Part shown: positions 11,353 to 24,969 of the stretch, in pieces | How positions within the stretch are numbered: position 1 is the first letter of the stretch | Layout of the letters: the number at the start of each line of letters is the position of its first letter | Program-made: the position numbers and the translations under genes | The notes under the pieces: model-generated | What the model saw: the letters and a program-made list of their open reading frames with translations, nothing else | Told to the model about the DNA's origin: nothing | Database searches by the model: none | DNA from: Unio delphinus | Taxonomy: Eukaryota; Mollusca; Bivalvia; Unionida; Unionidae | Assembly (NCBI GenBank): GCA_029339505.1 | Contig: JAQISU010000189.1 | Span: 2,329,001 to 2,393,000, forward strand | Length of the DNA: 64,000 nucleotides | Reading direction: 5' to 3'

Positions 11353-14300
11353 CTCAGATGTCAGGGATTATTTGACGAGACAGAAGTCCTTGAGACACGC
11401 TGACTTACTTTGTTTATCAAGGCTAATTATTTACTCTTATTTATCTGCTTAATATTCAATTTCCTGACCTTCGAAGCAAATCTGTGCTAACAATTAATAT
11501 GTCCTACAAAAGTAATCAAGTTCGATATTTGGTGGTCTCTACAAAAGGTACATATAATGTGATCAGATTTTTTCAAAGTTTCAGCTTTGGTTGTTTCTTT
11601 TCTTAACACAAATGTTAAAAAATCTTTACCAACTTGTATTACTTATACACCAAGATTTCCTCTTGCACAAATCTTGTAAATCTGTGTAGTGTCACTGAAT
11701 ATTGACACTGATGTAAATTACTTGACGCCCCCTCATTGATTGATTCCTCTGGGGTAGAGAAAATAATATACCCCATCCACAACAAAATATAATGACAGGT
11801 GTTTTCCAATGTTTATATCTGTCTTTGTTCTTTTTCTTTCTCTCATTCACAAATAGAAACAGCAGTTAATTACAGTTTGTCCTATGACACCTTGATGCAA
11901 CTTCATTCTTGGAATGTACATCACTGACCAGTCTGGAGTTACAACAAATGAGCAACACTTGTATGTAAATGATCACTAGATTCTTGGTCAGGAGTCTATA
12001 AACTGACCATACCAGCATATCATAATAATTTATAACAGCTATCTTCCATAGCCAACACTGTAGTAGTATTGTTTTTTTCACAGTCTAAAAAAAGCTCCAT
12101 AAAAAATCCTGTTATGTAACTGGTCTGAGGAACAGCTTTAAAGTGTAATAACCAAATCCCAACACCTACAAATGAGTCACTTGGCTAAATGATTTAGTCC
12201 ATTACAATGCCCAATTAAACTGACCACTGAAACTGGCCACTACAGCCATCCACTTTTCACCAGCTTCACTGACCACTCCTTAAAACACTAATGCAAAACT
12301 AGAAGAGCCCATCAAATGTAATAATCACTCTTTCCAATAATACCCCTCAGCCAGTGGAGTAACCACTAGTGACCAGTGGGCAGTGATGTCAGAGGTCATC
12401 TGCTACTGGCTGACTTGAATTATCAACAAGCAGCCAGTTGAGTGATAGAAGCTGAATAACATTTATACTGGCTAGAAGCTATTGAACAAGACATAACATT
12501 TCATTTAGAAATTTGAAACAAGAAAATAATAGTAATCAAATATCCAATATTTATTTTACAAAGCAAAATGAAAGTGACTAAAAAAGTCTAGATGGGAAAA
12601 GATAAGATATTCTGCAACACTATGCTTCCCTACCATTATTAGCAAACTACCACAACATTTTTTGTTTGAAGTAGTCAGCTGGACTTTGAAAGAAACATGG
12701 TAAAAGGTCCTTTTACCAGTTCACCCACTAGTAAAACAGAATCACAATTTAAAATCTGTATTAGCTGGAATATACAAAGGACATACCAATTATTATTAAA
12801 TGATGGAATTTAAACAGTGTCCTGAAAGCAGCTTTTAAGCATGGCATCCCAAACACAAATCATTACTACACAAGTTTTAAACCAAATAAAGAGAACTCCA
12901 CTAACCCTTCAAACCCCACGTGTGTTCCATATGCCCCGCCACAGTGGCCAAAAAACTGATGTATATGCAAAACTTGCATAAAGGTGAAAGAATGATGACT
13001 AAATAGACTGACACTATGCATTTAAGAATTATCATTGTAGGGCATAAAATAAAATTAAAAAATATGTGCATGTAACCATTTTTAAAAAAAATGAGCAAAA
13101 TATAGAACTTAGCCAGATGGAAATATCAACCATACTCCCTTACATATTATGTTATGTGGCATACATTCTGTAATCACTCTAGAAAAGCAAGATTATAAAA
13201 TGTTTTGAAAAAAGTACATTTTTTAAAAAAAAAAGTAAAAATTTATACTAGAGAAATTTTAGGAGATCAAGAATTTTGACCATGATATCAAGCCTAGTCA
13301 TTTTGTTCTATGTTATCCTACACTATTGTTGCAGCTACAAAATAATCAAATTGTAAGTATACAAAGGTATTTATAGACAAGGCCATTATTGCCAAACATT
13401 TTTACTAATTTTTTGAGAGGCAGACATGTACATTTTGAGGTATTCGTGGCAACTTCCTAATTTTTAAGAGAGCATAGCTCACAATTTTAACAAATTACAT
13501 TTAAATACTGAACTTAGTTAAAATTTTAATATTAAAAACTTTTTTTATAGACACAATTGACTGTTTAGGACTTCTCCTTCTGTGTAACATGCATTCTAAA
13601 ATAATTTCATTTATTTTCTAAACCTGGTCAACAGTTAATTTTTTTCTCTCTACTTTGTTTCAGCATTGATTTTTTTGTTAAGTTCAACAAATTATCAATG
13701 CTCATTCTTTTTGGCTTTGTTTTACACTAAATCTCTGTTTTACAATTCTTTTCATCCACTGCAGAAAAGGTCAATAATCTTTATTTTAAAGGTCAATAAT
13801 CTTTATTTTATTCAAGACTTCTTTCTTTCTTTTTCATCATTCCTCCTGTCATGGTACAATTTTTCCTTATCACAAACCTATTACATGCTTGTCAGTCACA
13901 TTGAAAACCCCAGTAAAGTTTAAATCAGTACCCACTCTCTCAGGAGGGTCTAACCAAAAGATGCTATGATTCTAGTATTTTTGATGCCAATTATACTATT
14001 AGAGTCCCACTAGAGGCACGTGCCCTTTACAGGATAATATGCCCATTACAATTGACCTTTCACCCATCCGTTTTCTATCCCTGAAATTGACAATGCCTCC
14101 TACAGCTGTCCCACAAAAGCTGAGGCAGTGTGGCTTGACCTGGGCACATAATAGCCCTGGAGTGTTGCCTTTCATCAAACTTCACGCCTCCTTAGTGACA
14201 AAACATATGTTACTGGCTCAAGGGAGAGATGAAAAACTGCCTCACTTGCTTATAACATATCAAGCTCCTTAGATAAGATATGCATTAATTGTTTCAACTG

Positions 14301-14943
14301 ACTTGGTATTACCTAGATGGTGTACTGAAGAGACATTTACTTGAACATGGTTCTTTTTAATATAGAATTTTAAAGTTAAAAAACAATGCTCACATTTTTC
14401 ATGCTGAAAAGTTCAGTGATGTTAATACAGCTTTTCAAATTTAGTAAAATAGAAGACACAATTCACTTAAATAAGGAAACACACAATATACAAGTCATGT
14501 CAAGTGTATTAAGTTCACCCTAGCCATAAGAAAGAAGTCCCTCACAGAAGCAAAGTATACAATATACACATCTTGTTAAGTGCATCAACTTCCATCCCCT
14601 TGAGACACAAGTCCTTACATCAGGAAATGATAAAGTATATACATCTTGTTAAGTGTATCAACTTTCCACCTGTCTAGATAGCTTTTAGTTATGTTGACAT
14701 ATCACCTGAGAAAATCCTTGTCTTTTTGCGTGTACAGAAAATTATCATGCCAATGAGGTATATAATTCTATTTTTATTTTATTTTGTTTTATTAGTAGAA
14801 TTGTAAAATATTTACTTTTAATCTTATGTAGTATTATGTGTTGAACATTCATCTTCAATTTTGTTTGGGCCTGCAATTCCTAGTTTTTACATTTTGATAT
14901 GAACATTTTAAGATACACTATGTTGTCTGCATTGTGCTGATGT

Positions 14944-14948
<5 letters not shown>
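11353..14948. other. Single-copy AT-rich tract
   Basis: No gene is recognised. About 12170-12440 repeats phrases like gaccact and ccagtgg and may be a decayed element. A GC-richer patch at 13990-14275 is open on both strands, lacks splice context and could be a fossil element. A 22-bp block beginning aaaggtcaataatc is tandemly duplicated around 13768-13812. Confidence 0.4.

Positions 14949-15021
<73 letters not shown>
14949..15021. repeat. Compound (CT)n(CA)n microsatellite
   Basis: About 31 CT units followed by five CA units, the same arrangement as at 2165-2259. Confidence 0.97.
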
Positions 15022-15334
15022 TTGCGACTTATAAGAAAGTTTTGCACAAGTTTAATTTGAAAAGTTTTTACTTCAATGATAACTGACTAGTGTAAATGAA
15101 ATTTCCATGACAGAATATTTTTTTATTTTTTTTAAATTTTGCATTCATCACTGCCTGGGAATGGTCACCTGTATTAAAAAGTCTTTAAAAAGTCCACAAA
15201 TTATTCTTTTCTTCTCAAAGTTCAAAATCTCATCTATTTCGTTTATTTGCACTTGTAATTACTTCTTTTCATAACAAAGGGCTGCCAAAAAGAATGATCA
15301 CGGAATCAAAGAAGAAACTACTTGAAATACAAAA

Positions 15335-15378
<44 letters not shown>

Positions 15379-16711
15379 AATTCAGGCATCATTTCCTTCA
15401 AGATTGTGTGTAGTCGTGTCATACTTCAAAATGTGTATGTTAAATTTAATTTAATCCCAGATTAAATGAAGTAGGGAAATTTAATCCCAGATTAAATGAA
15501 GTAGGAAAATGTTTTTTTTTTACTTAAAAAATCACTTTTTGTCTTGTTCAACATCAAATTAGCCAGGAAAGACATTTACACTGATACCATGTTATTCACA
15601 GACATGATGACAAAGTGATCCTTATGTCAAGATGAACAAAAGTCTCTTATTTATAAACAATGTACATGAGTACAAAAGCTGTACATAACCTTTTTGGCCA
15701 CAGTACGATACAGGTCACACTATTTGGGTAGTGATATAATACATACAGTATGCATTATACAGGTAGCTGGTAATAAAATATGAATTATGAAACACGCGTG
15801 ATAATGCAGTATGTATCATAATGCTGAATCATCACACTATCTCTACATATAATAATCCAGTCATTGTGCTGGCAATGTATTTGAGAGGTAAGAAAACGAG
15901 CATTCCTTGAATGTATTGTTGCAACTTTACAGATTTTGTATTTTAGTTTTGTTACAAACTACACAGTACCTCTCTAATGTACTAACCCCTGAAACCTAAA
16001 ACATTTCCAAAATGGGACTGAATACAGCCAAGGGGTGTTGTTTTTTAGATTTGCTCACCATTTTGATTTTAGCAACTCTTATGGAATCGTTTCAGTTTTT
16101 TTTTTAAACATTAACAATAAATCTATAGACTAATTTTCAAACTTCAATTCATAATTAAAAATAGAAATGTTCAAAATAATTAAATTTACACAACAAAGGC
16201 CAATAGAAAAATGATTCTCATATTTTGCCATGGAGTTTCTTTGCTTTTGAATAGAGGCAACAGAACATTACTTACTATTCTCTATATAAGGACATAAAGC
16301 TCTTTAAATTACTCTTTCCCAACTTTAAATGTATCATTATACCTCAGTAACATCACTGTATTGTCCGCTGAGGAAATATTATTGACATATTCCCGCAGTG
16401 ATATGCACATCAATGTGATATACCATACATTGAACATAACAATACCATTATGTTACAGATCTTCTTTAAAATGATGTATGTACCCGAAAGTCTGCGATAT
16501 ACCGAGCTAGTCATGACTTTATAGCACCTTTAACAAATTACTGACTGTATCATGCCAAAAAAATGGGAACCAAGTGCTGTTCCCCAAGACAGCCATTCTG
16601 GGCTGGCCTAGGTGGTTATGAAATCATGAGGACCAATTTGCCTTTCAACTTGGTACTCTGCTATAAGAGAGCATAAAACCACAAAACCAGCCATTGACTG
16701 ATGTGCAAGTA
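15022..16711. other. Single-copy tract with one small duplication
   Basis: Apart from the ATT run there is a direct duplication of about 34 bp, taatcccagattaaatgaag, around 15450-15510. No gene is supported. Confidence 0.4.
15336..15377. repeat. (ATT)n microsatellite
   Basis: About 14 uninterrupted ATT triplets. Confidence 0.97.
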
Positions 16712-16788
16712 CAGTAGAACCTATCATGAAAGGCTACCCCTTTTGCCAACAAATTATGGTCTCTCAAGACAGGTGGTCTCTCATTACA
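16712..16788 (-). mobile_element. pogo/Tigger-like MITE, truncated relic
   Basis: Begins cagtagaacct directly after TA and continues with sequence complementary to the right half of the intact element at 24970-25148 (ctcaagacaggtggtctctc). The middle and far end are lost. Confidence 0.6.
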
Positions 16789-18244
16789 GGTCATATAAAA
16801 TCAATCATCTGTGCTTTTGAGGACATGGCCTAGAGATATCAGATGGTCTTTTAAAACACGTTTTAATGTAATGTATACTTGACTTCATCAGTCAGAAAAA
16901 AATGAAGTGAAATGAATAAATTTGTAGTAATCCAAGAAAATATAACCAATTTAATGTGATCCACAATCCTGTGCTGCAAAGTGATTAGATGTATACAGAG
17001 GTGTGTTTTATAGTGAATGATCATTATTTTGATTTTGTTTTAAAATACAGGTGTTGCTACATTGCCACAAAACTTGTGTGTATGCCCTGTGGCTATTTTT
17101 AAGTTACATTAATATTGTAAGGTGTACATTTAGCCACTACTATTGATCCCACACTCTGAATGACATTCTCCATTCTAGAACTAAAATGTGTCATTCACTT
17201 CTAAAAACTGACAAAAAGAAAAAATAAATGGTGACATCTTTAACCGAGTGTAAATAAAAAAAAATTATAGTAAACTTTTGTTTACATTATAACTTAGAGA
17301 ATTATAGTCATTTTGCTCATGTACATAAATTGAAATTTCTATTTAAAAAATTCCACTCTAGGCTAATGTGTAATTAAATATTGCATATGAAAATGACATT
17401 TAGCATATCAGCATAACGAATCTAAATGACATTCACTTTTTCCTTGAAGCATGAAATTATGAAATTGCCCAATATTGATTAGTTTGATTTAACAATTATT
17501 ACTGGACTAGGGGACTGGTCAGTAGTACTCATTTAGTAGTGATCAATATTTAGTGGAACAATGGTCAGTCTAAACTGGACATCTTGTCAAATGATTCATC
17601 CCTTTGGAACAAGATGAATGGACAGTTTAGCATGAAACTCTCTCAAGAGGGCTAGTCAAACTTATCAATAATTTAATTTTTAAGGAAAACCAATTGTTGA
17701 ATACCTTGAGCAAATTTTATTTCTGATGTGATACCAATCCATCATGGATGTAACACATGAAAAGGACCCTTGTGAATTCAATAAATGAGACAAGTTACAT
17801 GAAAATTGGCCTTGGATGAGACAATTAATATATTAGGGTGAAAAGTGCAAAATATTATTAATATTTGTCTTCTGAATGAAGTACCCCCCCCCACCTGTTA
17901 TTCATGAAAACTGATTATGAAAATGTTTTTCTCCACCCAATTAGCCCCACCATCTCAAAATAAATAATCTTGATAATCATAACATTTGTGCAAATTAAAT
18001 GTAGAAAATGAATTTGAAATTTAATAAAATAATAGAATTGTCATGAAAAATTAAATATGGTATGTCATGTAAAAAAGTTGCATTATTTTGAATTTTTTTT
18101 AGTTTTGTAAATTCAAAGTTTATTTTGTGTTTCTTTATCTCTGTTTAGCAATTGCCTGTGACACAGACTCAACAAGAGCCAAATACAATTATACATGTAG
18201 TAGTAAAAAAAACACAAAATTCAGTGTATTTTAAAACAATTATC
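16789..18244. other. Single-copy AT-rich tract
   Basis: No gene or repeat is supported beyond short homopolymers, including a C8 run near 17885. Confidence 0.4.
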
Positions 18245-18382
18245 CTACTCAGTCCTGGCCCATGCAATGTCTTGCTGGATCAAGAGCATGTAATCAGATT
18301 TCAAATGAGCTCAATTCTGGCCCATGCAATGTCTTGCTGGATCAAGAGCATGTAATCAGATTTCAAATGAGCTCAATTCTGA
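18245..18382. repeat. 62-bp direct repeat, 2.2 copies
   Basis: The block ggcccatgcaatgtcttgct occurs twice 62 bp apart and is followed by a partial third copy ending gagctcaattctg. Confidence 0.92.
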
Positions 18383-18464
18383 CCAGAGGTCTCCCTTTAG
18401 ATCGCCTTCAATAAAACAGATTCCTGATGTAACAAAAATGGCAAAAGAGTAAACACGGACAAGA

Positions 18465-19012
18465 TTAAAGGATTAGTACCCAATAAATGAGTATTAACGA
18501 TTACTACCATAATGACAAGATCAGAGTATTAATACAACCCATCATGACAAGACTAGAATATTAATGACAACTACCCAACTCTTCATGACTGATATATTAA
18601 TGATTACTACCTAACAAGAGTATTAATGATTACTAACCAACAACAGTATTAAAGATTACTACCCAACAGGAATATTAATGATTACTAACCAACAAATTGT
18701 ATTAATGATTACTACCCAACAAGAGTATTAATGATTACAACCCAACAAGAGTATTAATGATTACAACCCAACAAGAGTATTAATGATTACAACCCAACAA
18801 GAGTATTAATGATTGATACCCAACAAGAGTATTAATGATTACAACCCATCAAGAGTAATAATGATTACTAACCAACAAGAGTATTAATGATTAATACCCA
18901 ACAAGAGTATTAATGATTAATACCGGTACAAAAAAAAAAAGTATTAATGATCATAACTCAGCAGAAGACTATTAAATGTAATGACTACAACCCAACATTA
19001 CAAGATTGATGT
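18465..19012. repeat. 26-bp minisatellite, diverged left arm
   Basis: Units of the type agtattaatgattac-nac-ccaacaag. Spacing is irregular at the left edge (18465-18600) and settles to 26 bp by about 18700. Spacer bases (cccaacaaga) differ from the main array to the right (tccaataaga). This arm is separated from the main block by a SINE. Confidence 0.9.
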
Positions 19013-19242
19013 TTTTGTTGTAGGGTTTAATGCCATTTTTAAGAACAAGTTAGGATTTAAATGCATAAATGGTGGAGGAAGAACTCTGGAAAACCTCACA
19101 AAGAACACTGATCCACAAGAAGTTAATAGCAAGCTTTCTTGCATACCCACATTGGTCAAGACTGGGACTCTAACCCACACAGACAGAGGTGAGATGGCAA
19201 TAATAGTGGTCACTTTAGACCACTCTGCCACTCAGGGCCACC
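19013..19242 (-). mobile_element. SINE family A, copy inside the 26-bp array
   Basis: On the minus strand: head ggccctgagtggcagagtgg, B-box-like gttagagtccc, body gcaagctttc (plus strand), and 3' end complementary to gttgtagggtttaatgcc. The flanks aagattgatgt (19002-19012) and aagaacgatgt (19243-19253) look like an 11-bp target duplication with two mismatches. Degenerate promoter boxes suggest an old, inactive copy. Confidence 0.8.
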
Positions 19243-19253
19243 AAGAACGATGT

Positions 19254-20610
19254 ATCAATTATCACTACCCATCATGAGTATTAATGATTACTATCCAATA
19301 AGTGTATTAATAATTACTATCCAATAAGAGTATTAATAATTACTATCCAGTGAGAGCTTTAATGAGTACTATCCAATAAGAGTATTAATTATTACTATCC
19401 AATAAGAGTATTAATGATTACTATCCAGTGAGAGCTTTAATGATTACTATCCAATAAGAGTATTAATGATTACTATCCAATAAGAGTATTAATGATTACT
19501 ATCCAATAAGAGTATTAATTATTACTATCCAATAAGAATATTAATGATTACTATCCAGTGAGAGCTTTAATGATTACTATCCAATAAGAGTATTAATGAT
19601 TACTATCCAATAAGAGTATTAATTATTACTATCCAATAAGAATATTAATGATTACTATCCAGTGAGAGCTTTAATGATTACTATCCAATAAGAGTATTAA
19701 TGATTACTATCCAATAAGAATATTAATGATTACTATCCAGTGAGAGCTTTAATGATTACTATCCAATAAGAGTATTAATGATTACTATCCAATAAGAGTA
19801 TTAATGATTACTATCCAGTGAGAGCTTTAATGATTACTATCCAATAAGAGTATTAATTATTACTATCCAATAAGAATATTAATGATTACTATCCAGTGAG
19901 AGCTTTAATGATTACTATCCAATAAGAGTATTAATGATTACTATCCAATAAGAGTATTAATGATTACTATCCAGTGAGAGCTTTAATGATTACTATCCAA
20001 TAAGAGTATTAATGATTACTATCCAATAAGAATATTAATGATTACTATCCAGTGAGAGCTTTAATGATTACTATCCAATAAGAGTATTAATTATTACTAT
20101 CCAATAAGAATATTAATGATTACTATCCAGTGAGAGCTTTAATGATTACTATCCAATAAGAGTATTAATGATTACTATCCAATAAGAGTATTAATGATTA
20201 CTATCCAGTGAGAGCTTTAATGATTACTATCCAATAAGAGTATTAATGATTACTATCCAGTGAGAGCTTTAATGATTACTATCCAATAAGAGTATTAATG
20301 ATTACTATCCAATAAGAGTATTAATGATTACTATCCAATAAGAGTATTAATGATTACTATCCAATAAGAGTATTAATGATTACTATCCAATAAGAGTATT
20401 AATGATTACTATCCAATAAGAGTACATACATAATAAGTGTGCTTGTGATTACTACCTAATGAGAGTACTCATGATTACTACCCAATGATAGTGTTAATGA
20501 TTACTTCCTAATGAGAGCATTCATGATTACTATCCAATGATAGTATTCATGATTACCAACCACTGAGTATTCATGATTACTACCCAATGATTAGGGATCA
20601 CTAATCTGGA
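19254..20610. repeat. 26-bp minisatellite with 78-bp higher-order period
   Basis: About 45-50 units of the form attaatgattactatccaat plus aagagt. Three unit types occur: gagtatt..ccaataa, gaatatt..ccagtga and gagcttt..ccaataa. The marker tgagagcttt occurs at 19351, 19429, 19559, 19663, 19741, 19819, 19897, 19975, 20053, 20131, 20209 and 20261. All intervals are multiples of 26 and most are exactly 78. The right edge (20430-20610) is degenerate. No frame is coding. Confidence 0.95.
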
Positions 20611-20972
20611 ACAGAACCCCAAAGGAAATTATTGAAAGTACAAATATAAATCCATTAATTATAATTTAATTCAATGGATAAAAAGTTTGCCTGCTCAATT
20701 TAACAAATAAATTGCAACTTAAGGTGCTGTCTCCCATTTTTGTACTGTATACACATAACATACCTAGTTGGCGCATGTTCATATTAGTATTTTCTGTTTA
20801 TGTTCAAATATAAATGAGGATTATTATCAATGCTTTCTTAAAATTTATATATACATATTATTTGTAATACTGTAATGTGAAACTATGTACATGTAACCTG
20901 TAAGTTTGCACATAATAGAATGCCACAAAGAGAATTAGTTCCATGTGATTAATTGTTAAACACTTTAAAATA

Positions 20973-20973
<1 letters not shown>
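20611..20973. other. Single-copy tract
   Basis: Nothing supported. Confidence 0.4.
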
Positions 20974-21028
<55 letters not shown>

Positions 21029-21048
21029 CATTATTATTATTATTATTA

Positions 21049-21080
<32 letters not shown>

Positions 21081-21123
21081 GTTGTTGTTATTAATATTAT
21101 TATTGTTATTATTATTATTATTA

Positions 21124-21179
<56 letters not shown>
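20974..21179. repeat. Long interrupted (ATT)n microsatellite
   Basis: A 206-bp run of ATT triplets with occasional GTT and one or two ATC/AAT interruptions. The minus strand reads as poly-Asn, which is an artefact. Confidence 0.98.
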
Positions 21180-21180
<1 letters not shown>

Positions 21181-21566
21181 CAAAAACAGAGATAAAGAGA
21201 GAATATTATCATAACATAGCTTAGAGTATTATGGTTTTATCCGTTTGTGAACTGAACCTAAATCCATGGGTGACTGTACCCATTTCATTCTCTGCACACA
21301 CCAACCCCCAACATCTCTTGAATAATTGCACATGCCACCATTCCTCATTACAGGGACATTCATTACACAGATTATTCAAACAAATAAATGAAGGCACCAA
21401 ACATGTTCATTAGTAAAGCTGATCCTTAGAAAAGAATATTCAGCTTTGATCTAGGACAGGAATTTTTTAATTAACTTTAAATAAAAATAAATAAAAAACA
21501 GGATTTTACCATTTCTTAAAAAAATGTGTTTTAAACAGAAGAAATGATAAGAAATAAAGAAATAAA
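21180..21566. other. Single-copy tract
   Basis: No supported gene. The 60-codon plus-strand frame at 21231-21413 has no splice or family support. Confidence 0.4.
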
Positions 21567-21690
21567 TAATCACAATAATAATAGATATAAGTATAGATTT
21601 GTGTTTATAATCACAATAATAATAGATATAAGTATAGATTTGTGTTTATAATCACAATAATAATAGATATAAGTATAGATTTGTGTTTCT
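21567..21690. repeat. 41-bp tandem repeat, 3 copies
   Basis: The core cacaataataatagatataa begins at 21571, 21612 and 21653. The copies are identical or nearly so. Confidence 0.95.
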
Positions 21691-21884
21691 GACTTGTTCT
21701 TCTTATTGATACATGGTGGATAGACAGAAAAAAGGAAGCTTCTGTTCTCAAGGTGATTTCTATTCGTCATTACAAAGAGATATGATCTTTTTGTTCTGCT
21801 TGTAATCTTGTAAAGCTCATGATGTTGTTAATAATTCAAATATGAATATTACACATTCTATTTCCAGCTGTGAACACACCCACA

Positions 21885-22428
<544 letters not shown>

Positions 22429-22697
22429 AAACCAAGTCAACATGTATGCTGTGGAAACCAAGTCAACACATATGCTGTGGAAACCAAGTCAACATGTATG
22501 CTGTGGAAACCAAGCCAATGCCTATACTGTGGAAACCAAGTCAACACCTATGCTGTGGAAACCAAGATAACACCTATGCTGTGGAAACCAAGTCAACACA
22601 TATGCTGTGGAAACCAAGTCAACATGTATGCTATGGAAACCAAGTCAACATGTATGCTGTGGAAACCAAGTCAACATGTATGCTATGGAAACCAAGC
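22429..22697. repeat. 26-bp minisatellite, ~10 copies
   Basis: The unit is accaagtcaacatgtatgc plus tgtggaa, with variation in the centre (acatgtatg, acacatatg, acacctatg). Because 26 is not a multiple of 3, each frame cycles through three phases and gives a 26-residue repeat (MLWKPSQHICCGNQVNMYAV-type). This accounts for the overlapping open frames. The sequence is unrelated to the 26-bp arrays at 18.5-20.6 kb and 23.96 kb. Confidence 0.95.
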
Positions 22698-22699
22698 CT

Positions 22700-23560
22700 G
22701 AAGGATTAGCAGTCTTGAGGCATAATTCGTGTAATTAATGTCATGGAAAGCTGGACATCAGACTCATTAAATTTCTCATAAATATAAAACAGCTAGCTAG
22801 ATTTGGTTGAAATAAAAACAAATCTTTATAAAATCATGATACAAAAACCCAAAGTCAGGAGAACCATTAATCATAAATCCTGAAAATTATGTAATGGAAT
22901 GTCCAAAATAGAAATAATTTCAGTTTCATTAATATAGAGTTGCATACCACATGTTGCTTGAATCAAGCAATTCACAGTAAAATTAAGCAGCCAAACAGAA
23001 GTAGGAGAGAGAAGAACTGGAAGCCACATATCTTCTAAATAATGACATACAGATCAGAAATCAAATTCTCACCAGGTCTCGCATTTTTAAAGCCAACAAT
23101 CCCTGGTTATAATATTAACACTTGTAGAAACCATAACTGCTGAATGGCTGCAACTGCAACTTCCCTAACTTTATTGAGCATAAAGCTGGGTATCAGCAAC
23201 CATTTTGCATTCCAATACATATTACATTAATTTTGCTCAATACTGCATATACCATGGTATGACACACATAAATACAGACAATTACACATATGTATCCATA
23301 TTTTTGTAAAACGAACATCTCTTGCATCAATGTATAAATGTAGTTGAACATACTCTAAATCCCAAACCAAAGAACAATAATCACTCAAAGGGACTGATTC
23401 CAGTAAATCTAAATAATACCATCTGTTCTTTTGAACTGCCTTGTATTGAAAACATCTGATATGCCTGTGTGATAAGATTCTGAAATTACCTGCTGTGTCA
23501 ATTATATTGGATGTAGGATTGGCATCATTTTCATTATGAAAAAAAATACACAATGGAATC
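22700..23560. other. Single-copy tract with an unassigned minus-strand open frame
   Basis: A 111-codon frame on the minus strand (23227-23562) looks more protein-like than most here (WYYLDLLESVPLSDYC) but has no recognisable family. A donor-like caggtaattt occurs inside it at about 23483-23493. I do not call a gene. Confidence 0.35.
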
Positions 23561-23640
23561 ATTTTCTTATGAAAAACCTACACATTGGCATCATGAAAAA
23601 GCTACACATTGGCATCATTTTCATTATGAAAAACCTACAC
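23561..23640. repeat. Small degenerate tandem repeat
   Basis: The phrases tatgaaaaacctacac and acattggcatcat recur two or three times with irregular spacing. Confidence 0.75.
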
Positions 23641-23659
23641 ACCATTTGAATATTTTTGG

Positions 23660-24670
23660 TGAAAACTCTATGACATCATGACTATCCAACATTCAGGAGA
23701 ATTAGTACAAGATTTTCAATACATTGTTGCAACCATACTTGACATTTACAGGAAATCATTTTGATTGATGACCAATTATCATCATAATAAGTCTTTTGGT
23801 TCAAACCCTAAATCAAAATGACCATCAATTATGGAAGAGTAGCGACAAGATTTTCAATATGGCCACCATGATGGCCATATTGGATGTCAGATCAGCATTA
23901 TTTGTCATTTATGACCAACTAGACACCATAAGACTTATTTCTTGTGCTGAAAATCCCATATTGATATAGTTGCCATGGTGGCCATGTTGATATAGTTGCC
24001 ATGGTGGCCATGTTGATATAGTTGCCATGGTGGCCATGTTGATCTAGTTGCCATGGTGGCCATGTTGATATAGTTGCCATGGTGGCCATGTTGATATAGT
24101 TGCCATGGTGGCCAAATCTGAGATCTGATCAGCACCATTTTCAGTTATGACCAACTAAATATCATACAAGGTCTTTCAGTGAAAACCATGTGCTGATATT
24201 ACCATCTTCTTGATTAGTAATAACAATTTATGACGGCATCTGTGACAACCATATTCAATGTCTCGCCAGAACCATTTTCATTTAAGATGAACTAGACATC
24301 AGTTCAAGTGGAAACTCCATGCCAATGTGGGTTTCTATTCAAGAAGAGTAGCAATGGTAAGATTTTCAAGATGATCACTGTGTTGTCCATATCAGATAAC
24401 AGATCGGAACAATTTTTCATTTAGGACCAACAAAACAACATATTTAGATGACATGACTAATTCAGAAAAGGTGGTCGTAAAAGATTTTCAAGATCGTCAC
24501 CGTGCCAGCCAGTTTGGGTAACAGATCAGAACTATTTTTCATTTAAGACCAATGAGACAACATATTTAGATGACATGACTAATTCAGAAAAGATGACAGT
24601 TTTTCAAGATGGCCACAGTGCCAGCCATATTAGATATCCTAACAGAACCATTTTCATTTAGCACCAACCT
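23660..24670. repeat. Degenerate ~120-bp repeat block
   Basis: Recurring phrases are agattttcaagatg-gcca, cagatcagaaccattttcat, and ttaggaccaactagacatca. Neighbouring units at about 24420 and 24535 are the closest pair (shared atttagatgacatgactaat). An embedded 26-bp array at 23961-24113 arose inside one unit. Confidence 0.75.
23961..24113. repeat. 26-bp minisatellite, ~6 copies
   Basis: The unit ttgatatagttgccatggtg plus gccatg repeats exactly every 26 bp (23961, 23987 and on). The core gccatggtggccat is partly palindromic. It probably expanded from the gatggccaccatgatggcca phrase found in the surrounding degenerate repeats. Confidence 0.95.
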
Positions 24671-24679
24671 GATATTACA

Positions 24680-24795
24680 AGAAATCTGATGGTTAAAACC
24701 TAATGCCTAAACCTAATCACAATTGCCTAAATATTGCCTAAACCTAATCACAATTGCCTAAATATTGCCTAAACCTAATGCCTAAACCTGTCCGT
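24680..24795. repeat. Short tandem repeat, cctaaacctaatcacaattg
   Basis: About three to four units built from cctaaacctaatcacaattg and cctaaatattg. The cctaaacctaa phrases resemble a telomere-like motif only superficially. The block is internal and short. Confidence 0.85.
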
Positions 24796-24969
24796 TCAGG
24801 AGGAGTTACAATGTACATAAAACACTGATTTTATACACGTTATTATTATATTTTGACAATTAGAAGCACTGTTGCACATGGCAGTACATAACTCTTACCA
24901 CCTGGTGCATGACAATAAATAAGGGTGCCCACAAACCTATCTTGTTCTTTCTGAGTGCTCTTTTAAGTA

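Noticed and set aside
13990..14275. GC-richer patch open on both strands as a transposon-derived coding fragment
   Set aside because: No recognisable motif of a reverse transcriptase, integrase or gag domain, and no terminal repeats were found.
20949..21212. Poly-asparagine reading frame on the minus strand
   Set aside because: It is entirely the translation of an ATT microsatellite.
23227..23562. 111-codon minus-strand open frame
   Set aside because: Its composition is fairly protein-like, but I could not find a consistent acceptor and donor pair and recognise no family. A database search of the translation would settle it.
24680..24795. Interstitial telomere repeat (cctaaacctaa phrases)
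   Set aside because: The phrases are spaced by unrelated sequence (tcacaattg) and do not form a perfect short telomeric period.
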